A DNA stretch of 64,000 nucleotides, taken from Martensiomyces pterosporus (taxonomy: Eukaryota; Kickxellomycota; Kickxellomycetes; Kickxellales; Kickxellaceae). Position 1 is the first letter of the stretch; the number at the start of each line of letters is the position of its first letter. The notes beneath the pieces are model-generated. The model had not been told where the DNA came from. It searched no databases and saw only the letters and a program-made list of their open reading frames with translations. The stretch is taken from NCBI GenBank assembly GCA_025201845.1, contig MU603936.1, forward strand, positions 102,148 to 166,147, read 5' to 3'. This document shows positions 30,055 through 39,434 of this stretch, piece after piece. Made by a program: the position numbers and the translations under genes.

Positions 30055-32475
30055 ATGGGCTCCACGACTGCAAATGCTTCGGCAATGACCACGCCGCAAA
30101 AGAAGGACAGAGCCTCTCCCCAAGCGAACCCGGTGCTGTCCTCGCCGATTCTACAAGCCGATGAGCTGTGCCTGAACCCACGGTGGTCGCCGCATTTGAA
30201 GTCGCCACCGCCAAATTCAACCATTTCGTCGCGCTTGAGGCAGCAAAACTCTCCGCTGGCTGGGTCGAGAACACTGCCAGCAGCCCTAGCTTCGGAGTCG
30301 GATGCAGGCAACCAGGATAGCGCGCGAGTACCAGGTGGATCGCTAGTTAGCCCGCTGAGCAAGCGCGCTCGTATTCTGCAGGCCGACAGCCCCAAGAGCT
30401 TGCCTCCGCTGAGCCCCGTCGTTAGCAGCAGAAAGCGTGCATTCAGAGGCGATCTGGTCCAGGACACGCCGTTCCCCTTCTCGCCCACCACCTCTGGTCT
30501 TCGCATTCGCTACTCGCCGTCCTCGCCGCTTTCGCCTAGCATCAGGACCACGCCGAATCGCGGCGAGCCAGAGTCGCCGACACTGTCGCGGATGCTTGTC
30601 AAGGACTCGCCCTCGCTGTCACTGGATGAGAAGCTTGGGGCAGCCGGTGGCGTGGAGGAAGAGAGCCCGACGATGGCGCAGATGAGCCGGTCGCTGCTTT
30701 TCCGCTTGGATCTTGAGTCGCCCACAGCACGGAGGATAACCCCATCTGCGGGCGCCGAGGGCAGCATGGACCAGTCGCCGCTGGCTGCAGCCGAAAAAGG
30801 GGGAAAGGCCGGCAGCTCCTCGCAATCGGCGCTCAGACGCAGCCCGCTAGGCCTTGGCGTAGATGACGAGGATGCCGAAGTGGAGAACGGAGCAGTCGTC
30901 AGGAAACGTGCGCATTCGGCAACAGCGCGCCGCCCAAGCAGCTCGCTGCGCGACATGATCAACGCCAAGCTCGAGCAGAAGCGGCGGAAGACTGCTGCAA
31001 GCGGTGGAGCTGCCATTCCGCAGCTCCACATCTCAGCACTGAAGCCCCGAGTCGACCAGGACATTGAACACATCATTGCCCAGCAGCTAGAGCAGGCACG
31101 CAGGCACTTTGATCGCAACTTTGGGGCCAGAGAGGCCGACTTCACCAAGGTCACCGAAGAGTGCGGTCTCCCGCGGTTTGCCAACCGCGCATTGTTCCGA
31201 TATGTCACTCGCGACTCGAGTGGCTCGGCTGTGTCGCCCTCGTCTGGGAATGCAATCATCGGTAAGCGCTCGCGCCATACGGACAAGGAGTCGTGGCCCT
31301 CGTTCGAGCACTTCTGCGACGTGTGGTCGCGCCTGCGCCGCTCTAGCGCGGACATCCATGCGCTTGTATTCAACATCCTTCTGGACGACCCAACAAAGCC
31401 CCACGCCTGTCTGGAGCGCGACCACATCAAGCCCCTTGTCACAGATGTTGTTGACCACCATTACGAGCTCGAGTTCCTCGAGGGCCAGGGCCAGTTTGCA
31501 CAGAGCTACACGGAGACCGTGATTGAGCGGATATTCTACGTCGCCAACAGGTCGTGGGACGGAAAGCTCACTCTGCCGCAGTTTAGGAGGGCCGATGTTG
31601 TGGGCATCTTGCGCTCGATCGAGGACGGCATTGATGTGGATGTGGACAACCCCGGTGTGTTTTCGTACAAGCATTTCTACGTGCTGTTCTGCAGCTTCTT
31701 TGAGCTTGACTCTAACCGCGACCGGCTGCTGGATGCGCGCGATCTCCTGCGCTACTTCAGCGGAACGCTCTCGCGGCGCACGATCTCGCGAATCATGATG
31801 GGGAAGGGCAAGCCGTCGGAGCACAAGTCGGCCAAGACACCCAAGGCAAAGTCGGAGAGGCGCAGGTCGAAGGGCAATTCGCGGTACGACTTGAATGTTC
31901 GACTGTCGGACTGCCGCATGACCTACCGCGACTTTGTCTGGTTCCTGCTCTCAGAGATCGACAAAACCAGCCCAGCCGCACTCGAGTACTGGTTCCGGTG
32001 TCTGGATCTGGATGGCGACGGCGTGCTTACCGTTTATGAGCTCGAGTACTTCTACGACGAGCAGGTCAGCCGCATGGAGGAGGAGATGGCTGGCGACGTG
32101 ATCATGCTCGACGACCTGATGTGCCAGCTGCTGGATCTGGTGCGTCCGGAGAAGGACGGCATGATCACGCTCAAGGACCTGCGCAAAGTGCCGCCCACCA
32201 TGCTGCCCGTCTTTTTCGATGCGTTCATGAACCTCACCAGGTTTTTGGAGCACGAGAGCCGCACGTCCTTCTTGCAGCGGCAGCTGGCCCAGCTGTCCCT
32301 GCGCGCGATGCCCGCGTCGTCGTTCCAGGATGTCATCAGGATGCGCATCGAGTTCCTGGCCAGCCTGCCCAACCCGTGGATCGAGTTTGCGGACCTGGAG
32401 TACGCTGCCCTGCTCAACGACCACGAAGAGTACGACGAAGGCAGCCGCAATGGCGCTGATGATGCAGCCATTTAG
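30055..32475 (+). CDS. PP2A regulatory B'' subunit (PPP2R3 family, EF-hand)
   Basis: 806-residue regulatory subunit expected to target the PP2A phosphatase core. The N-terminal 340 residues are Ser/Pro-rich and disordered with many SP sites, candidates for proline-directed phosphorylation. The C-terminal half has the B'' core: FEHFCDVWSRL region, RIFYVANRSWDGKLTLPQFR, FSYKHFYVLFCSFFELDSNRD, YRDFVWFLLSEIDK and the canonical calcium-binding EF-hand DLDGDGVLTVYELEYF at about residues 650-665. A first EF-like loop (DSNRDRLLDARDL) precedes it. The family is common in animals and plants and scattered in fungi. A basic insert (about residues 583-612, rich in Lys and Ser) splits the region between the two EF-hand lobes. 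Single exon. Confidence 0.9.
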   Translation: MGSTTANASAMTTPQKKDRASPQANPVLSSPILQADELCLNPRWSPHLKSPPPNSTISSRLRQQNSPLAGSRTLPAALASESDAGNQDSARVPGGSLVSPLSKRARILQADSPKSLPPLSPVVSSRKRAFRGDLVQDTPFPFSPTTSGLRIRYSPSSPLSPSIRTTPNRGEPESPTLSRMLVKDSPSLSLDEKLGAAGGVEEESPTMAQMSRSLLFRLDLESPTARRITPSAGAEGSMDQSPLAAAEKGGKAGSSSQSALRRSPLGLGVDDEDAEVENGAVVRKRAHSATARRPSSSLRDMINAKLEQKRRKTAASGGAAIPQLHISALKPRVDQDIEHIIAQQLEQARRHFDRNFGAREADFTKVTEECGLPRFANRALFRYVTRDSSGSAVSPSSGNAIIGKRSRHTDKESWPSFEHFCDVWSRLRRSSADIHALVFNILLDDPTKPHACLERDHIKPLVTDVVDHHYELEFLEGQGQFAQSYTETVIERIFYVANRSWDGKLTLPQFRRADVVGILRSIEDGIDVDVDNPGVFSYKHFYVLFCSFFELDSNRDRLLDARDLLRYFSGTLSRRTISRIMMGKGKPSEHKSAKTPKAKSERRRSKGNSRYDLNVRLSDCRMTYRDFVWFLLSEIDKTSPAALEYWFRCLDLDGDGVLTVYELEYFYDEQVSRMEEEMAGDVIMLDDLMCQLLDLVRPEKDGMITLKDLRKVPPTMLPVFFDAFMNLTRFLEHESRTSFLQRQLAQLSLRAMPASSFQDVIRMRIEFLASLPNPWIEFADLEYAALLNDHEEYDEGSRNGADDAAI

Positions 32476-32552
32476 ACTGCCCAGACATGCTGCTGGTCCG
32501 CAGACCAAGCCAAGACAGGGCGGGGCAGTCTGGCCACCTGCACCTCCCCTGC

Positions 32553-32583
32553 CACACACGCACACACACACACACACACACAC
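32553..32583. repeat. (CA)n microsatellite with one interruption
   Basis: CA dinucleotide run broken once by G at 32560, in the convergent intergenic region between the PP2A B'' and V-ATPase genes. Confidence 0.85.
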
Positions 32584-32853
32584 CGCATTTCGGCGCTTGC
32601 CTACCCTCCTCAGCACCGCACCCGCGACCAAAAGCCCCACCACAGCCTGGCTCTGCTCGCAGTCTTGTTTTTCTACTGCCGTCTTTCCTTGCCCACCAGC
32701 TGACGCACAAAAGGGGCGTTTTCTTTTCTTGTTCTATTTTGTTTTTGCCTGTGTTTGCCAACTTGTTTAACTGACTCGACCCCGAGAAAGACTGCACCAA
32801 AACAAAAAAGGACGAAGGAGGCAAAGCAGGAAGAAAAGCAACGATGGGCTGGA

Positions 32854-35493
32854 TCACTCCTCGGTCTCGTCAAGAACAGCCTTGAACGAGAAGGGCTCGA
32901 ACTTGACGCCAGTTCCATCGTAGAACTTGTTGTTGAACTCGACCCAGTGGAGGCGCAGGGCGTGGAGGAAAGCCGACAGACCCTCCATTCCGATGAGAAT
33001 GAAGAAGGTGAGCAGGAACCACACGGCGAACCCACAGAATATGGCCACGGGTTGGAGCGCGCCGTGCATCTTCAGCGTGGGCAGGAAGGTCATGGTCCAC
33101 AGAACCTCCGACAGCTGCGCATGCGCCAGACTCAGCGCCCACAGGCGCAGGTACGACGCAGTGTTGGAGATGGAGTTGAGGCAGAACTCGATCGTGTGGA
33201 TGCTCTGGTTGATCATGATGTCGCCAAAATCAAAGTCGTCCTCCTGCATCTCCTCCTGCTCGGTCATCACGACGGCGCCGCCGAGCTCGTCGCCATCGGT
33301 GCTCACGCGCACGTGGCTGGAGATCCGGCCGTAGCCCTCGGAGATGATCTTCTGGTGCTCGCGGCGCAGAATAAGGGGCTTGACCAGGAGCATCCACGGG
33401 ACGCACACCAGCGCAGTAAGCAGAAGGAGTGTCTGCAGCGCAGCCTGCCCGCGGAACATCGTCTCGCTCTCGCTGACGCTTCCAGGGCTGAGGAACATGT
33501 AGATGAGCATGTTGAGCAGACTCGGGGGGCTGATGTGGGTGAGCTCGCCGCTGGCGTCGCGCGCGTACCAGTCGGTGGACCACTTGAGGATGATCGCAAA
33601 CACCAGGTACCCAAAGATCGAGAACAGGAAGATGATCTGCGGCACGAAGACGTGGATGATGTTGATGCGCTTCTTAAAGTGCAGGGCATTGGGCACCTGC
33701 AGACAGATGCCGAGCGTCATGTGGATGACGCCGAGAACGATCGACATCTTCATCTTGTACGAGTTGGTGAACAGGAGCGAGTTGCTGGCGTGGTGCCACG
33801 CCGGGTCAATGCCAACCAGGTATGTGTGGCCGAGCCTCGTGGCCTCCACAATGACGCCCTCGCCGCCCTTGTCTGTGGGCCACACCCAGCCCGAGGCGAA
33901 GATGCTCATGGCGCGCGAGAAGATGTCGTTGTACAGGAGCCCAGTGAACATCGAGAAGATGCCCATGAGGAGGATGATGTAGCGGCCGCTGTAGAACATG
34001 CGCAGAGACTCGCTCTTGGCCAGCCACGACAGCCTGCGCTCGTAGATGCACAGCAGGGCTGCGCTGAGGGTCATCAGGAACCCATGGCCCAGATCTCCAA
34101 ACATGAGGGCGAAGAGGAAGGGGAACGTGATGCAGGTGAACAGCCCCGGGTTGACCTCGCCGGCCTTGGGCACGCCGTACGCATCGACGATGTTCTGGAA
34201 CCCCTCGGTGAACTTGTTCGTGCGGATAAAGGTCGGCGGCTCCTTGGTGGTGCGCAGCTCGTGCAGGATGGTGGGCACGTTGGAGCCCGCGTCCTCCGTG
34301 GCAATGTGCAACGCCGACTGGATCGCTGGGATGTCGTTGGTCGCACACCAGCCCTCCGCGATAAGGCAGTTGCGGTTGGCGTCGTAGTTGAAGAGGTTGA
34401 GCGTGTGGTAGACGGCCTTCTCCTTGCGCACGACAGTGAACCACGTGTTGATCTGCTCCGAAACACTCGTCAGCTCGGTGAGCCGCGCCACGTTGTTGTT
34501 CTCCAGGATCTGGTGCAGATCATCGATGCGGGACATGGTGTCGATGAGCTCCTCCTGGCGGCGCTCGGCGTTGCTGTCCACGCGGTACAGCGTGGCGCCC
34601 AGACTCTCTGCTATCCTGGTCGCGCGGTCGCGCAGCGACTCTCCGTGGGCAAACACGATGAACGCGCTCTTGTAGACCGGCTCGTCCTGGTTCGGGTCGT
34701 GGATGGGCTCCTCGATGTCCACGTAGTTGAGGAACATGTTGCCGCGCAGCGAGCGCCACAGAACGCGCTCGAGAGTCGACACGCGGTCGCGGGGGATCAC
34801 ACCAGTGACGAAGCCGACGTTGATGTCGTGGCCAACGACAGACCCATGCTCCACGTCAAGGTCCATGCCGCCAGCGCGAGCAGCATCGATGCTGCCAATG
34901 CTGCGGCGGCTCATCGTGTCCGACCTGCCCAGAAGAGGCGCAGTGTCATGGCCAGCGCCACCCGACGACGAGCGGCCGCCCGCGCCCTGGGGCCCAGCAG
35001 TCTGCTGGCGGCCGGTGATTTCGCTAAACAGCGACGAGACCTCCTCGAGCACGTGCTTGTTCTCAATGAGCTCCAGGTTCTTGAGCTGGAGGTTCTTGTA
35101 CGCCATCGTGAGCTTCACCACCCGGCTCTCGTGCGCGTTAATCCTCTCCTCCATATCGTCGATGTCGCGCGGGCCACGCGAGGAGCTGGCAAAGTCCTCG
35201 TCGAGGAAATCGTACACGTCAACGTCGCTGCGCTCAATCTGGCTGCGAAGGTAGCGCAATTTGCGCTCAATCTCGTCGAAGCGGCGCACGTCGTTCACAA
35301 ACGAGCGCTGGAAGGCACTGACCTCAGTGTTCAGATCGCGGAACTGAATGAGGCCCAGCTCTCCCAGCTGCGACACAGTGTAGCGCACTACATCCGACGG
35401 AATGTACAGCTGAATCAGCGACATCACCTCCGATCTGAAGATCGAGGTCGTCTTGGGCCGCCCACGAAGCGAGCCCCAGCCACGAGAAGACAT
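32854..35493 (-). CDS. VPH1: V-type proton ATPase subunit a (Vph1/Stv1)
   Basis: 879-residue membrane subunit of the V0 sector that forms the proton half-channels of the vacuolar/endosomal ATPase. The N-terminal cytosolic half starts with FRSEVMSLIQLYIPSDVVRYTVSQLGELG and FRDLNTEVSAFQR, the family signature; the C-terminal half has about eight hydrophobic segments with TFPFLFALMFGDLGHG, YFNDIFS-like LLYNDIFSRAMSIF, ASYLRLWALSLAHAQLSEVLW (containing the essential arginine) and LHWVEFNNKFYDGTG near the end. Length is normal. Only one a-subunit gene is visible here. The opposite strand is open across the entire gene, a side effect of codon bias. It lies downstream of the Rrn6-like gene on the same strand, 318 bp apart. 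Confidence 0.97.
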   Translation of the reverse strand: MSSRGWGSLRGRPKTTSIFRSEVMSLIQLYIPSDVVRYTVSQLGELGLIQFRDLNTEVSAFQRSFVNDVRRFDEIERKLRYLRSQIERSDVDVYDFLDEDFASSSRGPRDIDDMEERINAHESRVVKLTMAYKNLQLKNLELIENKHVLEEVSSLFSEITGRQQTAGPQGAGGRSSSGGAGHDTAPLLGRSDTMSRRSIGSIDAARAGGMDLDVEHGSVVGHDINVGFVTGVIPRDRVSTLERVLWRSLRGNMFLNYVDIEEPIHDPNQDEPVYKSAFIVFAHGESLRDRATRIAESLGATLYRVDSNAERRQEELIDTMSRIDDLHQILENNNVARLTELTSVSEQINTWFTVVRKEKAVYHTLNLFNYDANRNCLIAEGWCATNDIPAIQSALHIATEDAGSNVPTILHELRTTKEPPTFIRTNKFTEGFQNIVDAYGVPKAGEVNPGLFTCITFPFLFALMFGDLGHGFLMTLSAALLCIYERRLSWLAKSESLRMFYSGRYIILLMGIFSMFTGLLYNDIFSRAMSIFASGWVWPTDKGGEGVIVEATRLGHTYLVGIDPAWHHASNSLLFTNSYKMKMSIVLGVIHMTLGICLQVPNALHFKKRINIIHVFVPQIIFLFSIFGYLVFAIILKWSTDWYARDASGELTHISPPSLLNMLIYMFLSPGSVSESETMFRGQAALQTLLLLTALVCVPWMLLVKPLILRREHQKIISEGYGRISSHVRVSTDGDELGGAVVMTEQEEMQEDDFDFGDIMINQSIHTIEFCLNSISNTASYLRLWALSLAHAQLSEVLWTMTFLPTLKMHGALQPVAIFCGFAVWFLLTFFILIGMEGLSAFLHALRLHWVEFNNKFYDGTGVKFEPFSFKAVLDETEE

Positions 35494-35811
35494 ACTTGGA
35501 GAAAGCAGCTAGGTCAGGTGCAGAGGTAAAGAGCTACTGTAATGTGCAGAATCGAAGCAGGCAGATTATTTAAATAATAATAAAAAGGCTGCAGCGGTGG
35601 TGAAAGAGCGGAAGAAGGGCTGTTGCGCCCATTTGTACCTTGGCTCTGCCGGGGCATGCGCGCGTTCTATTTTACACACTAGCGCCTTGGCTGGCACAGC
35701 CCTGGCAGCGAAGCCTCGAATGCGATTGGCTGGAAAGCAGCAAAACAAATGGCTGAGGCCAAAAGCAAGCGACGTGGTCTGCCACGCCCGGCTGCCGCCT
35801 CGCTGTCTTCA

Positions 35812-38800
35812 TCAAAAGCCGGACTTGCGCGACTTCTTCTTGCCCTGGCTGCGCGATGGTCGGGGCTTCGACGAGGGCGGCCTCGAGGCAGAGGGTGCAG
35901 AGAAAAAGTCTGTCGCTATGCTGCCTTGGCTAGCTGCCTGCGAGCGCCCAAGCTGTGCTTGCCTTGGTGCCGACAGAAACTGGGTCTCAGGGACTGCCTC
36001 GAATCCAGCAGACTGCCGATGCAGATAAGAGAGTCCGGGCGTGGAGGATCTGAACGACTCTCCAGCCAGAAACTGCAGAGACGGCTGAGCCTGTGCATCC
36101 AGGCCCACTTGAGTGTTCTGAAGCGTTGGCTTGGATGCGCGGCCCTTCCGCTTTCGTGGCTGCGATGGCTGCTGAGTGCTGGTTCCGTAAGACAGCGAGA
36201 GCTGGCGCTGGCTGCCATCTGCAAAGGGGTCGTTTAACCACAAATCCCTCAGCAGGCAAGCAGGCCCCGAAAGGCTGCTCGCCTTGCTATCGAGCACAGA
36301 TGCAGGGCTGCTGCTGATTCCACGCCGAGGAGCCGGCGTTTCGGCCGCTGCGCCTGCTGCTTCGCCATGAGCGCCGCTGTCTTTGTCTGCAGTCAGCCGC
36401 ACGCGCATACCGGCTAGCTCGATATCCTTGGATGCTCTGCTAAGCGTGGCGCTTGACAGCGGATTGGGCAAGCTCGCAGATGCAAACATATCCTCTAAAC
36501 CCCGCCGAATGCGCTGGCTATCCCCATCACCCCGGCCCTGTGCCGATGCCTCCAGAGTGGCGGAATCCGGAAAGACACAAAGTGACTGCTCGCAGACAGT
36601 GCTCAATAGTCTAGGCAACCCGCCGTTCCTCCAGCACTCCTCCACAGCCACGGGGCCTAAGGAGACCATGGCCTCTCTGATCCTCTTCCCATCCGCCGTC
36701 CATGTCGGCAGCTCTTTCGACAGATTAGCGGGTTTGCTCGACAAAATGCTGATGATCAAACTTGAGACATCGTAAGCAGACACCTCGCTATTCGCCATGC
36801 GAGCGATCCTTTTCGAAGTGCTAGCGGATATGTCCTGCAGGCGCCTGCTGTAGTCCGCTGCCTTGCCGCTGGCATATTTGCGGCCGCTTGCGTGGCTAGA
36901 GGCTCCACCTGCAGTGCCCATCTCTTGAACCAAGTACCGGTGCACTCGCTGCAAGTCAATGCGCTCATACTGCATGCTGCGCTTCCGAAGCTCTGACCAG
37001 TACATTTCTCTCCGTGCATCTGCCTTGGCTTTGTCCATGAAAGAAAGACCCATGCCATCGATGATCGATTGCCCGCACATGCTGACACTCTGCCACATAG
37101 GTGGCCTGAAGACCACGTCGCAGGGTGTCTCGACTATTCCAGAATCGGCACTAGGCATTACGTGTAGCCGGTGGCCGATCAGCGTGCCAAGATCGTCGAG
37201 CACCAGACAGACAGCACTGGTAGCTGTAGAAGCATTGCCGGAGCCCTGCGGCATGATATGGAAAGCAAGCCCAGCCAGGTGTGGGGTGGAATACCGGGGA
37301 ATATGCGAGTAACCAATTGTCATGTCCTTGTTTTCCATTGGGTCTATCGCGAGGCCCTCTTGGACCGTCTCCTGGATCGACAAAGTGCCGGTGGAAGTGC
37401 TTAGCATCGACTGCTCGATGGAGATGTATGGACCGTCGCTTGAATGCTGCCCATAGACAAACGTGGCAATCTGCGACGACTCCTCTGATGCTGCGACAAT
37501 GGCAGCCGCCCGCCCCATGCTATATTGTGGCAAATCTGACGACTGCAGGTGGATAGGTGGGTCGGTCAGTGGATTGTTGTGCCTCCATGCAACAACAGGC
37601 TGCTTCAAGTACCGCTGGTCGAACACGCGAATGGCGTGGGTTGATGCCGCCACTGCGTGCATCGGGTGCATGGCCGAGGGGCAGATCGCTGTGAACATCT
37701 CTTCATCAAACGCAAACGCAGAGTCCGGTATTGACATGATGGATGTTTTTGAGCTTCCTGCCCGTGCATCGAGAAAGTACAGCTCGTCGGGGTTGGCACA
37801 TAGGATATGCCGTGGCGAGTTCCAATACTCGCAGCAGTTCCACTGAATGTCGTAATCTTCCAGGCCATCGCCTGTTTTCAACTCCGACCCTCTGCCTGCC
37901 TCGAAATCCCAGAGCCGTATGTATCCCCCACCCGACGCTAAGGCTGCCTCCGACAGCGTCCACGGACTCCATGACACATGGCAGGTCCACGGATCGCCGT
38001 CATCATATGAATAGGGGCACCCGGCGATACTAGCCTTGATATATGGTGTCCAGTTGGAGCTGCTGTAGCACTGCGTAATGCTGAGTAGGCTGACCATGCT
38101 CGCTGTGCGCACACAAGCGAACCCAGGGTGCGGGTTTCTAGCGATGATCTGTCTGACAGGAGTGGTAAACTCGATTGAGGCCTGGACATCTACGTCAGAT
38201 GCAGGCTGTCCGGCACCCGACCTAAATCTCAGGCTTGGGAACATCTCGCCGCTGTCGCCAGCTGCTGGTATTGGTGCTGCCCAGAGCTCGTTGCCACATT
38301 CACCGCCAGCATAGAGCGTCCATTCGCGGTGCGACGACCATCGATACTCAAGCCCTTGCTCTCCACGGCGATCATCTGGCCCTAGCTTTACGTCTCTTTG
38401 AAATTGTGCACTCGTTGGCCACGCAGAGCCCAGAGCGACAGCAGTGTCTTTTGGTGGTTGGTGTGTGCTCAAGGCTGGACGACAGCACGCGACAAGGTTT
38501 CCCTGTGTAAACCCCGTGGGGTTGCCGACTGATTCGCCCGATGCCTCCTTGAATGCACCGACCAGCAGATCGTGCGGGATGTCTAGGTCCTTGTGCAGCT
38601 TCTCGAACTGCAGCGTCATTTCCCTATAGTCCGGCTCGGCTGACTCGGTCAGAAACCCCGGAATGCGTGTTGCTGGCCGAAGTACAACTGGCTTACCCAC
38701 CTCCTCGATGATTCCGTGGCTGCGTGGGTCAGGTTGAATCGACGCCGGTTGCCAGCTGATCTTGCCCGGTGGTGTGTCGTCTGATAATGCGCGTATAACG

Positions 38801-38940
38801 GGCAGCATGTGGCTGCAAGCTCCTAGATCAAACGGCTCTACGGCCGAGTACCCTGCACCCGTCTCTTTCCTGTTCAGCGGCCATACGATCGAGGGAAACT
38901 CCAAGGAGCTCTGCTGGTGTCTGCGTCGGTCGCTGCTCAT
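35812..38940 (-). CDS. RNA polymerase I core factor subunit, Rrn6/TAF1C-like
   Basis: 1042-residue protein. The N-terminal half has beta-propeller-like repeats (GGYIRLWDFEAG, PRHILCANPDELYFLDAR, AVAASTHAIRVFDQRYLKQPV) as in Rrn6/TAF1C, followed by a helical region (FMDKAKADARREMYWSEL; LLSTVCEQSLCVF) and a disordered Ser/Gln-rich tail that ends in a Lys/Arg cluster and Gly-Phe (GKKKSRKSGF). A basic end closing in GF is typical of fungal Rrn6. Rrn6 is the core-factor subunit placing Pol I at the rDNA promoter. Divergent sequence makes the assignment moderate; another WD-repeat protein is possible. The start at 38940 was chosen because the 47 upstream codons look like leader sequence and MSSDRR begins a normal coding stretch. 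Confidence 0.65.
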   Translation of the reverse strand: MSSDRRRHQQSSLEFPSIVWPLNRKETGAGYSAVEPFDLGACSHMLPVIRALSDDTPPGKISWQPASIQPDPRSHGIIEEVGKPVVLRPATRIPGFLTESAEPDYREMTLQFEKLHKDLDIPHDLLVGAFKEASGESVGNPTGFTQGNLVACCRPALSTHQPPKDTAVALGSAWPTSAQFQRDVKLGPDDRRGEQGLEYRWSSHREWTLYAGGECGNELWAAPIPAAGDSGEMFPSLRFRSGAGQPASDVDVQASIEFTTPVRQIIARNPHPGFACVRTASMVSLLSITQCYSSSNWTPYIKASIAGCPYSYDDGDPWTCHVSWSPWTLSEAALASGGGYIRLWDFEAGRGSELKTGDGLEDYDIQWNCCEYWNSPRHILCANPDELYFLDARAGSSKTSIMSIPDSAFAFDEEMFTAICPSAMHPMHAVAASTHAIRVFDQRYLKQPVVAWRHNNPLTDPPIHLQSSDLPQYSMGRAAAIVAASEESSQIATFVYGQHSSDGPYISIEQSMLSTSTGTLSIQETVQEGLAIDPMENKDMTIGYSHIPRYSTPHLAGLAFHIMPQGSGNASTATSAVCLVLDDLGTLIGHRLHVMPSADSGIVETPCDVVFRPPMWQSVSMCGQSIIDGMGLSFMDKAKADARREMYWSELRKRSMQYERIDLQRVHRYLVQEMGTAGGASSHASGRKYASGKAADYSRRLQDISASTSKRIARMANSEVSAYDVSSLIISILSSKPANLSKELPTWTADGKRIREAMVSLGPVAVEECWRNGGLPRLLSTVCEQSLCVFPDSATLEASAQGRGDGDSQRIRRGLEDMFASASLPNPLSSATLSRASKDIELAGMRVRLTADKDSGAHGEAAGAAAETPAPRRGISSSPASVLDSKASSLSGPACLLRDLWLNDPFADGSQRQLSLSYGTSTQQPSQPRKRKGRASKPTLQNTQVGLDAQAQPSLQFLAGESFRSSTPGLSYLHRQSAGFEAVPETQFLSAPRQAQLGRSQAASQGSIATDFFSAPSASRPPSSKPRPSRSQGKKKSRKSGF

Positions 38941-39434
38941 GGTCCTTGCAGCATTAATGTGCACCGACTGCAGCAAGAGTAGGTAAGAGTATTTACAAAA
39001 CAAAAGATAGCGATAGCCAGCCCCGGAAATTAACACTGCATTCCTCCCTGCAAAAAGGAAAGAGTCAGCAGCAAACAACAAGCAGCTAGTCTGAGCGAGC
39101 GAGAGAAAAGGCTAGCAGTGCTTTTTTTTTTTTGCTGGGAGCGCTTTTTCATCAAAACATCAGGGCTCAGCGGCTCGCCATTAGGCACGTGGTCTGCAGC
39201 TGGGCAATTGTGCTGTTTGGGTGGGAAGAGGCGACTTGAGGGAAAAGCCCGCAAGGGCAAAAGCAGTGGGGAGAAGCGGAAGCGCACCTGCCGGTGCGAG
39301 AAAGCAGTGAGGGGAGCAGATGTCCTTCGAACATTTCTTGGCCTCTTCACCGCTTGCCCTTTCTCCCATTTACATTTCGCTTTCTCTGCTGAATTGTGCT
39401 CGCTAGCCCGTGCTCCTGCCTAGCATTTTCGAAA

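Noticed and set aside
32755..35529. 924-codon frame on the + strand
   Set aside because: Lies wholly antisense to the V-ATPase subunit a gene; sequence is repetitive in His, Asp, Glu and Arg and has no domain. Explained by codon bias.
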